From positions 7,033,103 to 7,097,102 of the forward strand of contig JABAKD010000024.1 in the NCBI GenBank assembly GCA_012845835.1: 64,000 nt of DNA. Reading direction: 5' to 3'. Shown piece by piece: positions 43,200-54,500 of this stretch; position 1 is the stretch's first letter, and every line of letters begins with the position of its first letter. Both the position numbers and the translations under genes were made by a program. The stretch is from Undaria pinnatifida (lineage: Eukaryota > Sar > Phaeophyceae > Laminariales > Alariaceae). The notes beneath the pieces are model-generated. The model was not told the origin of the DNA. It saw only the letters and a program-made list of their open reading frames with translations, and searched no databases.

Positions 43200-43371
43200 G
43201 CTGGCGTCGAGAGTTCGATGTCGCCAGTTGGGTTGGGAGTTGACTCGTGTATACGGATGTTAGCGTGGGGTTGCCGGCGGGGCAGCCCCGGGGTATTCCC
43301 ATCTCCAACCCCCCTCTCCGGGCGGGGGGTTGCGCATTAATATAATACAACTTCGAAAGCAAAGTGCAAAG
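43200..43371 (+). repeat. B2 repeat of YR element 2 (right end)
   Basis: 172 bp ending GTGCAAAG. The family-1 target resumes at once with TCGAAGATTTGATCGAAACTC. Confidence 0.92.
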
Positions 43372-44340
43372 TCGAAGATTTGATCGAAACTCATCTTTGC
43401 CGGCTTGTGTATGATACTCCGATTGCGCGTATTACTATATTATTTTTTACAATCACTCCACCTGTGAGGTCGAAGATTTGGTCGACTCATCTTTGCAAGC
43501 TTGTTGTGTGTGATACTCCGATCGCGCGTGTTACGCGTATAGGTAGGGGCTTGCTATACGCGTGGTGCTAGGTCTTCTAGGCGATCGTGCGGGTGGTGGG
43601 GAAGGAGGGGGCGTTGGGGGGGGAGGGGGGGCAATAAATGATGGCTACGTCATGGATGGTTGGAAATATTATGACGTGATATCAATTGCGTAGAAGTGTT
43701 TATTACTCTTGCCGGTTTAGATTGTAGGTGGGGCGTTTGAACAGAAAGGCGGCAAAAAAATAAAAAGGAAGGAAGGGGGGTGGGGCGGAAATGAATTGGA
43801 GCTACGGCATGGATGGCTAGAAAGATAATGAGATGATATCAGCTGGCTGCTAGTGTTTACTACTCTGGGAGATTTTGATTTTAGGTGGCGCGTTTGAACC
43901 AGAGGGAACGGGGGGGGTGGGGGCGGGCGGGACACTTCAATATGTGCGCGGAAACTATAAATCCTTAAAGAAAGGGGACAAATCTGGCGGTTGTATTAAT
44001 AGCAAGAAGACATCCCTTTGTATCATTTGCCTGGTATTGTTTACTATTATTCTAGAAGATTTGATGTTAAATGGCCAGAGAGATTTGACGTGATATCAGC
44101 CGGATGGTAGTGTTTACTACTTTGTCTGGCAGAAAATCTGGTTTTGATTTTAGATGAGGGGGTGGAACATGAGGGAACGGGGGGGGTGGGGGCGGGCGGG
44201 ACACTTCAATATGTGCGCGGAAACTATAAATCCTTAAAGAAAGGGGACAAATCTGGCGGTTGTATTAATAGCAAGAAGACATATCTTCGTATCATTTGCC
44301 TGGTGGAATAGTTTACTATTATTCTAGAAGATTTGATGTT
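43372..44340 (+). repeat. Family-1 repeats and G tracts right of YR element 2
   Basis: 43,372-43,440 completes the family-1 unit interrupted by element 2, and 43,450-43,540 is a further unit. A ~135 bp segment (GGAACGGGGGGGGTGGGGGC ... AAATCTGGCGGTTGTATTAATAG) at about 43,905-44,040 is repeated at 44,175-44,310 with a spacing of about 272 bp and almost no change. Confidence 0.85.
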
Positions 44341-44344
44341 AGAT

Positions 44345-46440
44345 GTGGTTATATATTTGCTTGGCACTCATGATCACACGCTGAACATGCATCATGATCA
44401 TTTTCTTCATAAAAAAATGTACCAGGTAGTATAATATAACATCATCAGCTGTGTCGACGCAAAAGATCAACCGACATTTCATACGACACGTGTGCTGATT
44501 TTATTTTCGGATCTCCCGTAATAATAGGACGATCACATACATCTTGGTCTAAGTATAGTCTAGTATTTGCCGCATATTTCGAGTATTTATTCGTACCGGG
44601 TAGATAACTCCACAACTGCCCGTGTTAATACGTAATCATCTCGGAATGCCAAAAATATACTCGTGTCATGAAAAAAATAATAGTTCCACACTGCAGTTGC
44701 ATTTACCGTACTAGAAAAAAAATGGGCCATAAACGTGTGGACCAATGAAGAGGCTCGCCGTGTCGTGGATTGATTATGGTGTGCGGCGGATCCTGAACCA
44801 ATAACAATCGAATAATATTTCGTGCGGATCAATCTTCTTTGAACTCAAATCGTTCCGCTTGGCCCTCCGCTGTCCGGTTTCGATATATTACTGCAAATTC
44901 GAAAGGCTGGCATGTATGGTGCCCGGTACCAGGTATGAAAATACAGCACAATGCTACATTACAGCGCAACACACACTGCTACTGCTACTACTGCAGCAGC
45001 AGCCTACAGCAAGCAGTACAACAGCGTCCTTACCCTCTCTCTGCTCTCACGGCCGCAGCACCTATAATATCACTACTCTTCTATCGGGTACCTGGCTGCA
45101 CTCAGCAGGATAGGCATACATACTGCACATCTTCTCTGGAGGCCACTCCACCACAACAACAGGAATATCGACCAGCACAACAAGCGTGATGGAACATATC
45201 GTGCCTCAGGTACGGCATGCTTAAATATACATCATACCCCTTGCTGCAGGTTGTTTTGTCTACGTCTAGACTATATCTACAGTAGTGCGCATGCTGCTTT
45301 GATACTGCTTGTGCCTTTAATCTAATGGGCGATAGAAACGAGTTCAGTTATATTACGCGTTCTACACGTTACAGCAGTTCAGTAGTAGCAGTAGTAGTGG
45401 TGGTAGTGTACGAAGTAGTGGTGGTAGCGGTATAGTAGTTGTAGAGGTGTAGTGATTGACAGCAGTCATATTAACTAGTATTAATAGTACAGGACGACTT
45501 GCAATGCGAAACAGGACTTACCTCTCTCTGGTTACCTGGCAAATAAGTAATTAATGCTGACGCGTAGCATGGGTTTCAAGAGGTGCGTCCTACATTTAAG
45601 TTCAGTATAACGGCTTCCTCTCGAAGTCCTTGCTTTCCAGCAAATGCCACCGCTTGCCTTTCTTTGTTAATGGCGACTGTTTCTCATCAATCAGACACCG
45701 TTATCATCCCGTACCGTACCTGGCATATACATCCGTTCCACCCCTAGGCCCCAGGATGGCTTCTTGTGAAACGCCAGTCAATCCGTGAGAAACAAACGAA
45801 CAACGTGTTTTTCTGCTGTTTCGTTTTGGCTTATTCATCGTGATGAAAATAACCGTTATATATATTTTGATTGCAAGTGCAACTTGTACTGCTTCAAACA
45901 ATAATATTTGCTCTACACGCATGCTTCGTGCACTCTTCTTGCAGATTAAAGGCCGCGTAGTAGTGTCGTGTCAGGCACCAGCCGCAGTGTGAAACACAGC
46001 AGTCGGTAACATACAAAAACTAACTGCAAAATACTTATCGCTCTAGACTATCTAGTCTATATCTTTTGCCGTTGTTCTTCCCGCTGGAAATTGTAATTTA
46101 CCGCCATTCTGCCGCCCCACGCCTAGCTTCGTATCATAACCACGCAGGCGTCCCGGCTCTCCATACGCTGTACACGTGGGGCTACAAGTTAAAGAGAGGT
46201 CGATTTAAGATAAACACTCACTCGAAAGAGGTCTGTCCAGGTCAAGCGGTTTGGCACTCGGCAGAGGGTATTCTGCAAGCCATTATTGTACATACTACAT
46301 ACCAGGTACAACAGTATCGTACCTTGACATACCTGTTCGGAGCTTGATGAAGTCTACATTTTTTATTTATTATTAGTATAATACATGGAATAGGACATAA
46401 TACTGCTGTACGACTAGTCTATACCAGGTACAAAATGTAA
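44345..46440. other. Region without a recognisable gene
   Basis: Open frames (44,587-44,832 minus; 44,839-45,189 plus; 46,066-46,347 plus) have no known domain. 44,975-45,030 and 45,370-45,440 contain imperfect GTA/GCA-type trinucleotide runs. I see nothing else. Confidence 0.45.
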
Positions 46441-46449
46441 AAATTAAGA

Positions 46450-47310
46450 TACACTCCAGCTGTGAGATCGAATATTTTATAAAAAATGAAAATACACTCT
46501 CCAGCTGTGAGATCGAAGATTTTGTCGAAACTCATATTTGCAAGCTGTGTGTGATACTCCGATCGTGCGTATTACGGGTTGTGTGTCCTCATTAAGGATA
46601 TATGTCGGGCGACTCCCCTTGCAACTACAGACAGTGTAGCTATCAGGGTCAACAGGGTGATGTTAGGCAGTCTGTGCGCGGAAACTATAAAACCCGTTTC
46701 TGAGGGGGACAAAATCTGACAGCTGTGAAAGGAAATGCATCAGTTTATCAAGTGAATCCTGTAAGTCGAATAACCGGTGAGGGTAGGGCGGAGTTTTGAG
46801 GACGTGGGGGCCTGGTTTTAATCAAAAGGGGCGGGGTTGGAGGGGGGGGGGGGGGGGGGGGGGTTGTGTGTATAGACTATAATAGTCTAGTCTACATTGT
46901 AAAATAAAAGTACACTCTCCAGCTGTGATATCGAAGATTTTGTTGAAACTCATCTTTGCAAACTGTATGTGATACTCCGATCGCGCGTACCAGGTAGGTA
47001 CTATTACTGGGTGAGTGTTCTCATTAAGAATATAGGTCGGCGACTCCCCTTCGAACTACGGTGTAGCTATCAGGGTCAACAGGGTGATATTTAGTCAGTC
47101 TGTGCGGGGAAACTACACAGCCCGTTTTCGAGGGGGACAAAATCTGACAGCTGGCTGTGGAATGCACCTCCAGTTTATTATGCATATCATCAAAATTAAA
47201 ATACACTCCATGGACCAGCTGTGAGATCGAATATTTTGTCGAAACTCATCTTTGCAAGCTGTGTGTGATACTCTGATCGCGCGTATTACGGGTTGTGTGT
47301 CCTCTATACT
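46450..47310 (+). repeat. Three forward family-1 copies
   Basis: Starts are at 46,450 (fragment) and 46,492, then 46,905 and 47,195, each with ACTCCAGCTGTGA and GTGTGATACTC. The second runs for ~300 bp to GTCGAATAACCGGTGAGGG and ends in a run of more than 20 G at 46,841-46,863. Confidence 0.88.
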
Positions 47311-47537
47311 ATGCTATGTAGTCATATTACCGGTGATAGTAGGAGAGACAGGTCGTAAAACTAAAGACGGGCTTACTGCTCTGCGTAATGCTAGTAGATG
47401 ATGGTAGCTTGCGCTGCCGGGGTTGTAACGAAGACCACTGATAGGGACAGCTTACGCTATATTCGTACCTACAATGGGACCCGAAGGGTGCGCCAGCTAG
47501 CGTTGGGCTGCGAAAGCAGCTGAGTTAAATCGACACA

Positions 47538-47612
47538 CGACGCGTATGAAAATACGTGGAAGTGTGGTGAGCTAAAGCTATATTTTTCCCCATCCGCCGG
47601 AGGATAAAAAAA
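47538..47612 (+). repeat. Uninterrupted copy of the YR element 1 target repeat
   Basis: GACGCGTATGAAAATACGTG GAAGTGTGGTGAGCTAAAG is joined directly to CTATATTTTTCCCCATCCGCC GGAGGAT. At 25,278/31,677 the same two halves are separated by element 1. The insertion point corresponds to AAAG/CTAT here. Confidence 0.9.
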
Positions 47613-47655
47613 AAAATAAAAGGTAGGGGCGGCGGGAAAGGGTGGGGTTATAAGT

Positions 47656-47923
47656 GAAACTTGAAGACCACATAAATGAATTGGAGCTATACCTCTACTA
47701 CTAATACGACATGCTACTGTTACATGCCACTGCTACTACTACTACGACGACGACTACTACTGCTACAAAGTGAAACTTGAAGACCATATGAATAAATTGG
47801 AGCTATACCTCTACTACTACGACATGCTACTACTGCATGCTACTCCTACTACTACTACGACGACGACTACTACTGCTACTAAGTAAAACTTGAAGACCAC
47901 ATAAATGAATTGGAGCTATACTT

Positions 47924-47954
<31 letters not shown>

Positions 47955-48620
47955 ACTACTACTACTACTACTACGACATGTTACTACTACGTGCTAGTGC
48001 TACTACTATTACTACTACTACTACTATTACTACTACGACTACTACTACTACGACGACTACTGCTACTACTACTACTACAACTTCTACTACTGCTGACCCA
48101 GGCTACGGTAGGGGGGTCTCCTTTTGGGCCTGTTATTTCAGTGCCTAGGGGTCACTCGCGCGAGTAACCCCTTTGTTCCTATGCAATCTTACGTTTTCTT
48201 ATGTTTTACATTGACGAAATCAATCCGCAATGCAAAGGTGATCTAAGCTGCGGCAAATCAAGTTCCTAAACCATCTTCATTCGTAGGGTACAGAGCTACT
48301 CGTTCGAGTGGCTCAAACACACCAGTGAAAATGGGGGTACCCCCCCTACCGTAGCCTTGGTCTGCTATTACTACTACGACATGCTACAACTGCTACATGC
48401 TACTGCTACTACCACTACTACTACTACTACTACGACTACGACTACTACTACTAAGTGAAACTTGAAATCCACAAAATATTAACTGAATTGGAGCTATTAT
48501 ACTCTACTACTACTGCTACTACTACGACATGCTACTACTACATGCTACTGCTGCTACTACTACGACTAATACTGCTACGACTACTACTACTGCTACAACT
48601 AATAACATGCCATTACTACT
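47656..48620 (+). repeat. CTA-trinucleotide array with a 112 bp higher-order unit
   Basis: Runs of CTA/CGA triplets alternate with a ~40 bp segment, AAGTGAAACTTGAAGACCAC ATAAATGAATTGGAGCTATA. This segment occurs at 47,656, 47,768, 47,880 (spacing 112 bp) and, altered, at about 48,454. The array is interrupted by the MITE at 48,095-48,362. Confidence 0.9.
48095..48362. mobile_element. Small MITE with ~22 bp TIRs and central palindrome, copy 1
   Basis: The left end is GACCCAGGCTACGGTAGGGGG. The right end, complemented, is GACCAAGGCTACGGTAGGGGG. Just inside the left end lies GGGGTCACTCGCGCGAGTAACCCC (near 48,148-48,171), a near-perfect palindrome. TGCT flanks both ends and may be a target duplication, though the surrounding array makes that uncertain. 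No coding frame. A second copy is at 54,984-55,262. Confidence 0.82.
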
Positions 48621-48639
48621 AGAATATCGTCGTGAGTCG

Positions 48640-49240
48640 ACCCAGATGGGTTTGTCCCGTACATACGGTCATGGGTTACCCACAGGCGACCAATGCATGG
48701 GCCTCTAGAAAAACTACCATATATTTAAATCATGGCCCATCACCCATGGCGAACCGATGGATACCCAACAACCCATACGGGACTCACGGGCGACCCTTAG
48801 ACTACTGCGAAACTACCATAATAACGGCATGGAAGACCCGTGGAACACGCACATATTACGCTGTATGTATGCCAGCAGCTCATTCATGCATGGGCCATCC
48901 ATCACGGATCGTCCATGCACAAGTGAGGGTTGTGGTGGTAGTAGCTCGTGGGTCTATCACGGGCCAAGCCACCATGACGTTACGGTATTAATAGTACCCA
49001 ATGGGCCGTCCATATAATAAATTATCCGCGGCAGGTCACCCACATACATAATAAGTCTATGTATAATAGAACACCATGATGTATGCCCATGGATCACCCA
49101 CCACACGTATCTGCAAAATTCCATGAGTAACCCATGGGCAGCCCATGATGGATAGGTCGACCACGGGTCACCCGGGTCGCCCATGGGTCACCCACAACTT
49201 TATGGTACGGTCACAGGTCACGGGTATACTGCATGGATGG
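48640..49240. repeat. CCCATGGGT/GGGTCACCC-rich simple-sequence block
   Basis: Short words such as CATGGGTTACCC, CCCATGG, GGGCGACC and GGGTCACCC recur in both orientations throughout ~600 bp (for example 48,670-48,735 and 49,135-49,195), so the block is rich in small palindromes. Open frames here follow from the composition and are not credible. Confidence 0.7.
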
Positions 49241-50050
49241 CCCGGAAGGTAAAGAGATGGTCACCTGTCGAGTGGTGTATCTGACGCTGGCGGAATTCGA
49301 TTTTTGGTGGGGCGGAGGGAGAGGGAGGAGGGAAGTAGGGGGAAGGGGGGGCGCGGGGGGGTGGGGGGGTGTTCAATAGATTACAGCAAGAAGTTTGAGT
49401 CATTACAATTATATTACACGAGCTGAGCATTCACCGGCCCCCACGCTTCGGAGAGGCTAAAGTTCCTCTGGTGTCATTTTTTGTTGTCTCACGTTTTCAT
49501 ACTTCGTATGTGTTTACACACTTTTGCATGATCAAACACATACCAAACAGGTCTATGGTACCCGGTAAGTGCTCCACATGCCAAGAGTTGCACCAGCAGT
49601 AACTGTAGTAGTAGCAGGGTTAAGGTATTGTCGTGTACTACAGGATGTAGAGGCAGCGCGAAATTGAGAAAGCTTTAATGGGAGTCATCAGTAGAACGAA
49701 GAAAACGAGATGCGTGTGTATGCAGCGCACCGCCCAATAGTAAGTGGTTAGGCTGGCAGGACCCAGTCTCGCTTATTAGTTCTCAGACTCGTTGATGCTT
49801 ATTTGTTTTCTGTTTGGTCAATCTCAACTCTCAGGCTCCTTTCGTTAGTCGGTCTCATGAACTAGCAAAACTTCTCACTCATGCTTTTTGTTCTCACGTC
49901 CTGGACCAGTTGTCAGTCTCATTTATCAGATATTTTTCAGTCTCGTTCCTCCTCAGACACCTTTTTCAGCCGAAATTTCGAACCATCCATCCCACAGTAC
50001 GGGTGCAGCAGCAGATTCTGAGAATTTCTGAGCTGCTAACATGATGAGGA
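49241..50050. other. Region without a recognisable gene
   Basis: 49,300-49,370 is G-rich (family-1 type sequence, TTTTTGGTGGGGCGGAG). The rest, including the open frame 49,814-50,044, shows no domain. Confidence 0.45.
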
Positions 50051-50054
50051 TCTC

Positions 50055-50345
50055 AATATATCACCCGAAACATGACTTCGAAGGCACTCAATCGCGACCC
50101 CCGTCCAACACCCTACGCCCTAGTCCTAAACCAAAGATATTCGTGAGAGCATCCGACTAACCTGTGGTTACTTACGCACTTGAGGAGTTCAACCGCAAAG
50201 GTATACCTTTTTTTGGCGAAATAAATTGCAACCCGTGGGATGAACCAAACTATAGTTGTTGGGGTTAGTGAACGCCACGGGGGCCGGCAACACATCGGTG
50301 TTGGACATGGTCGTTTTTTCAAAATCAAAACCCCGAATGATACAT
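50055..50345 (+). repeat. Dispersed ~280 bp repeat, copy 1
   Basis: It aligns by eye with 55,378-55,640 through the shared words ATGACTT(C/T)GAAG, CCTAGTCCTAAA, ACTTGAGG, GCAACCCGT and GGATGA. The copies are diverged (perhaps 65-75% alike by eye). One lies upstream of, the other within intron 2 of, the AAA gene. Confidence 0.6.
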
Positions 50346-50669
50346 TTACGCGGCATGTAAGGCGTCTGGTGTCAAATATAATCACCTATGCACTCGAGCT
50401 TTTCTCGAGCTCCCATGCCGCGAAGATATGGGGGGTGCAACCTGAATTTCTGAAGCTCCGAAATTCTGCAGGCCCACCCCGAGCTAGAAAACAATTTCCT
50501 GACTGTTGTAACGAAAAAATCTGAAAGTCCAACTCGCGGTGGTAACAATGCCACGGCCCCTAGGCACACAGCTATTGTGGTGAATGATACCGCAGGCATG
50601 CAACGACATGCAGGTGCTGTACCAGTTCCTCAGTTGTTAGTTGGAGAGCCAATTTAGTCGAAAATGAGC

Positions 50670-51000
50670 ACTGTGATCGAAAGGTGATGCAGTACCTCTA
50701 CGGCATGACGGAGACACGACGCATTACGATGCATGCTACGACAGAGGTATATCATTTTTTGGATATTTTGTTTTTTGAATGACGGGGCTCCTTAACCCAA
50801 AATTCGTCGTTTTTTCGTTTTTTTGCATGATTTTCGTTGACCATGGGGTTTTTCATCCGGTACGAGTAGCCGTTTCTCAGTTCTGTTTCCCTCTAAATCT
50901 GTTCTTCTAGGAAGGGGTCTTTATCTCCCAAATTGGGGGTCCCTGGTAGTATTTATGAAAAAAAGTGGTGCACCTCCATCGTAGCACGCGTCTCCTACGA
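50670..51000 (+). repeat. Composite intron-type repeat, upstream copy
   Basis: GATGCATGCTACGACAGAGG..., GAATGACGGGGCTCCTTAAC, AATTCGTCG, CATGGGGTTTTTCATCCGGT, then CACCTCCATCGTAGCACGCG. The same order of motifs recurs many times inside the introns that follow. Confidence 0.75.
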
Positions 51001-51414
51001 TACAGAGCTGCGTCAACTTTTTTCTGGTGTGCTTCTTACTTGGGGAGCTCCACACATTTTGCCGCGGAAGAAGAGCTGATTTTGGAGAAACCTAAAAGTG
51101 CTTCCCCATGACAAACCCTATGTCCCAGCTATATACACCGAAACATTTTAGCTGCCTAGATGTTTTTTTTTATTCAAATCTCCACGACTTTGCGCCAAGG
51201 AGACCCATCGGCAACAACATTTGGTTTGGCCGAAAATTGTTTTTTTATTTGCAGCCTCCATCGTAGCACGGGTCCTCTGGGTAACCAACCAACTCGATAG
51301 GCCAGGTGCTGACCATAAGGAGTTCTCGAAACCAATCGTGCTCTTACACCCCCCCCCCCCCCCCGCCCCGGCCCGCACTTCGCGTTTCTTTGCTTTCGAT
51401 CGCAGCTGGGGATC

Positions 51415-51591
51415 ATGAGCGCCATGAGGACTGGAAACGTGGTGCTGGACATGGTGATCGCGATGAGCATACCGATCGCCTTGCAATGGTCACGCAAGCA
51501 TTGGGAGTGGCTGGGGCCTCGCGTGAGCGAATTCTTGTTCGCATCTCGGCAGGAAGAAGAGAACTACACCCGCAGCATCGTCTATGAGATG
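51415..51591 (+). CDS. AAA ATPase exon 1 (start codon)
   Basis: The ATG at 51,415 opens 59 codons ending at GAGATG/GTCAGT. A possible acceptor (TTTCGATCGCAG) lies 10 bp before the ATG, so an upstream untranslated exon may exist. A hydrophobic stretch at residues 9-25 could be a single membrane span, after which the chain is rich in Arg, Trp and Glu. Confidence 0.78.
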
Positions 51592-54500
51592 GTCAGTGCT
51601 TCCATTCTAATCGTGGACTCTGAATATAGATGCGCGCTACGATAGAAGTACGTAGCACTTCCTGTCCGGAGCATTTTATGAACGGCCCGGGACACAAGAA
51701 ACCGCCCTAGGGAAACGAAAAACGATTTCAGTATCAAGTAAGTAGAAGAAATTAAATAGCAACTAAACAAGCACGTACGTACATCAAAATCACTCCTAGC
51801 ATCTTCGTGCGGAACAAAACCCACATTCATACGACAGCAAATTTTTCATTACATACAGTCTTCCCAAATTGTCGGAATTTCGTTCATTTTTTTAGTAATA
51901 ATTCCGGCCGAGTAGTAGTTTCGTTTTTCTCCAAATCAGTTCTTTGGGAGAAGGTGTGTATACTATTATTAATAGTAGTATAGATATCTTCAACTGGTTA
52001 GGAGTCTCGGAAAAGAAACAATGCACCTCTACAGTAGAACGCGTCTCTACGCACAAAAGAATACAGACAGCGTACGTACCTACCTACCCTGGTACCCGGC
52101 ATGTATCACGGACAGCTGGACACCATAAACGCATCAACATGTTCGATTGGTACCTCCGATTTCTCACGGAGTGCGGACGCGTCCAACGACAGAGATGCTC
52201 GTAGCACTTTTCGTCTGAAATGGTTTCTGAATGGCGGAGATTCTTAACCCCAAATCGTCGGGAAAAAAAGAAGATAATAAGCCCTTTTGATTTGCATGCG
52301 TTTCATCGTGTCCTAGGCCTTGGGATTTTTTGTTCATCCGGGGTAAAAGTTTTTGTTTTCTCCAAATCAGTTCTTGGCAGAGGTTTTAAGCTCCCAAACA
52401 AATGGAGGAAATCTCAGAAAAAACGTGGGGCAACCTCTTTCGTAGAACGTGTCTGCGATCGGCACTGCCACGGGGTTAGGGTTATGCCATTGATTGCCTG
52501 GCCAAGAAACCTTTCCGCGTTCATTCGCGATGCGTATCCCTTTCTTGTCGCCGGTGACCGCGGATCTTGCCCCTCGCCAGGATGAGGCATCGGCACGGGC
52601 GCCGCGTGGTGGCGATCGATGCAAATGGGGTGGAAACGACAGCTTAATGTTGAGAACGCGAAAACGCTTCTTCTGTCGAGACGTTGGTTCCTTTGCAGAA
52701 CAGCCGTGGTAGTACAGTACAGCATCTTGCCCCTACAAGTATCAGAAAAAAAATACTTCTTCTGTAGAATGGCCGGGCAGATTTACAATTTCCTACTGCG
52801 AAGCCCCGGCTCAATGATATCTCGTACCCGTCATATATACTCCGTATGTCCCTTGCCGTGGTGAAGTCATCAAGCAGGTGGGGTTGTGACGACATAAGTT
52901 ATGAAGAAGGTCAGCTGCGAAACAGCATCCTCCAAAAGGCCATCACCTTGTACGTAGGGCAGGTAAGATCATCTCCCCCCCCCCTCCGGGTCTCGAGAGG
53001 GATGCATGGTTCGGCGCATGCTACAATAAAGAGAGAGCTTTTGATCAAAATATTGTCCGGATGACGGGGCACGCCTTAACGCGAAATCGTCGGAGGGTCG
53101 AGGTATGCTACGGGAGAAGTGAACCATTTTTCCAGATTTTCCTCGCCTACGGAGCTCTATACCTTCCTTGACCCAAAAACGAATGTGGGGAAAGAAAAAA
53201 AAATCCATACCGAACGAACAATTCCATCGTCCCCACGATACATATACAACGAAACGTTTGAGGGGGGGGGGGGGGAAAGACTTCAATTCCGATTATTTTT
53301 TGGTTAATAATTAAAAAGCCCCGCCGTTCAGAAATAGTGTTTCAGCGTACCTTAATACCTCCGTGAAATATCGTAGCATGCATTCGTCGGTCACATTCTT
53401 GACGCCGATAGAGGTATGAGCACGTTTTCGCCTAAACGGTCTCTGGATGGCAGTGCGCCTTAACCGCAAATCGTCGGAGTTTGAGCAACATTTTTACACC
53501 AGGTGTCGTTGTATACGCGGATAAATCATCTGTCTGGAAGAGCTTTCAGTTTTCCCTAAATAAATAAGCTTTTGCCTCAGAGGTAACAATGGAGCTATTC
53601 AAGCCACTACCCTCAGAAGGCAAAAAAAGAGCCAGCGCACCTCTACGTACAGTAGTAGCAGTCAGTAGTAGCAGTAGCATGCGTCTCTTGTTTTGCAACA
53701 TTAATATTCTTTGTGTACGAAGGCCATCTGGGATCGTTCATCAAACGTCTCACTATTTTCAGTTTCCTCGAAATGTTTTGTTGGGGTGAGATACACAGAA
53801 TTCTTCGAGCGAGGATACTCCAAAACAAAAATATGGTAAGGCACATCGACGGTAGCATATACGGCGTCAATAAATTGTGAGAACTTTTAAAGAAGCGCGT
53901 TGCGGTAGAGGTACCTGGTGGCAACTTTGTTTTGGATGGGACGGTTTCTGCATGACGGGGGGCTCAATCTTGAACTTAATATCTCCGGCAAAAGTTCGGT
54001 CTTCAGTTTTACCGAATATTTTTTATGTATACCTAGGCCTTGGCAAATTTCTTTGGGTAGCGCTTTTACTTTTCGTGTACAGCAGCAGTGTCACAGTTAC
54101 TGCGGCAGCACCGTGTAAAAGAGTCCCCGCAGGGGTGGCAGCGTTGTCGGTGTTGGGAGGCGCTCTCCTCATGGTCCCTGGGGTCCGTATTAATTTTTCC
54201 ATCGGCTCACTGATCATACCCAAAAGGCTGACACCATCAATATCAATATAAACGCTCTGAGAAAAAGTACAGGACAGGAAGTGAACAAGGTATGGTGTCC
54301 AGCACGGACCATCACCGTCACTTACATTATCACCCATCTATTATGGCCTAAACGTAACTGCGACATCTGCAACAACCTGGCTGCACCACGGTCACGGCCG
54401 AATCTTTAGACTATCCGCCTACGTAGTCTAGAGAACTATATAACAATCTCAAATTAGGTTTTGAGAGAGCTATAGTTACAGCTTAAAAAGTGAGGAAAGT

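Larger units (their letters stand above)
37162..43371 (+). mobile_element. YR retrotransposon element 2, internally rearranged
   Basis: A 6,210 bp element, the same type as element 1: A1 (37,162-37,372), gag/pol/YR remains, B1 (42,277-42,448), A2 (42,449-42,659), spacer, B2 (43,200-43,371). A1 and A2 look identical and B1 differs from B2 at one base, so the insertion is recent. The coding part carries a nonsense codon, at least four deletions relative to element 1 (gag finger, RT N-half, YR N-domain, YR active site) and a tandem triplication in RT. It sits inside a family-1 repeat (GTGAG/...TCGAAGATTT). Confidence 0.92.

Noticed and set aside
47910..48167. Tyr/Leu-repeat protein on the plus strand
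   Set aside because: It is a read-through of the CTA trinucleotide array interrupted by a MITE, not a gene.
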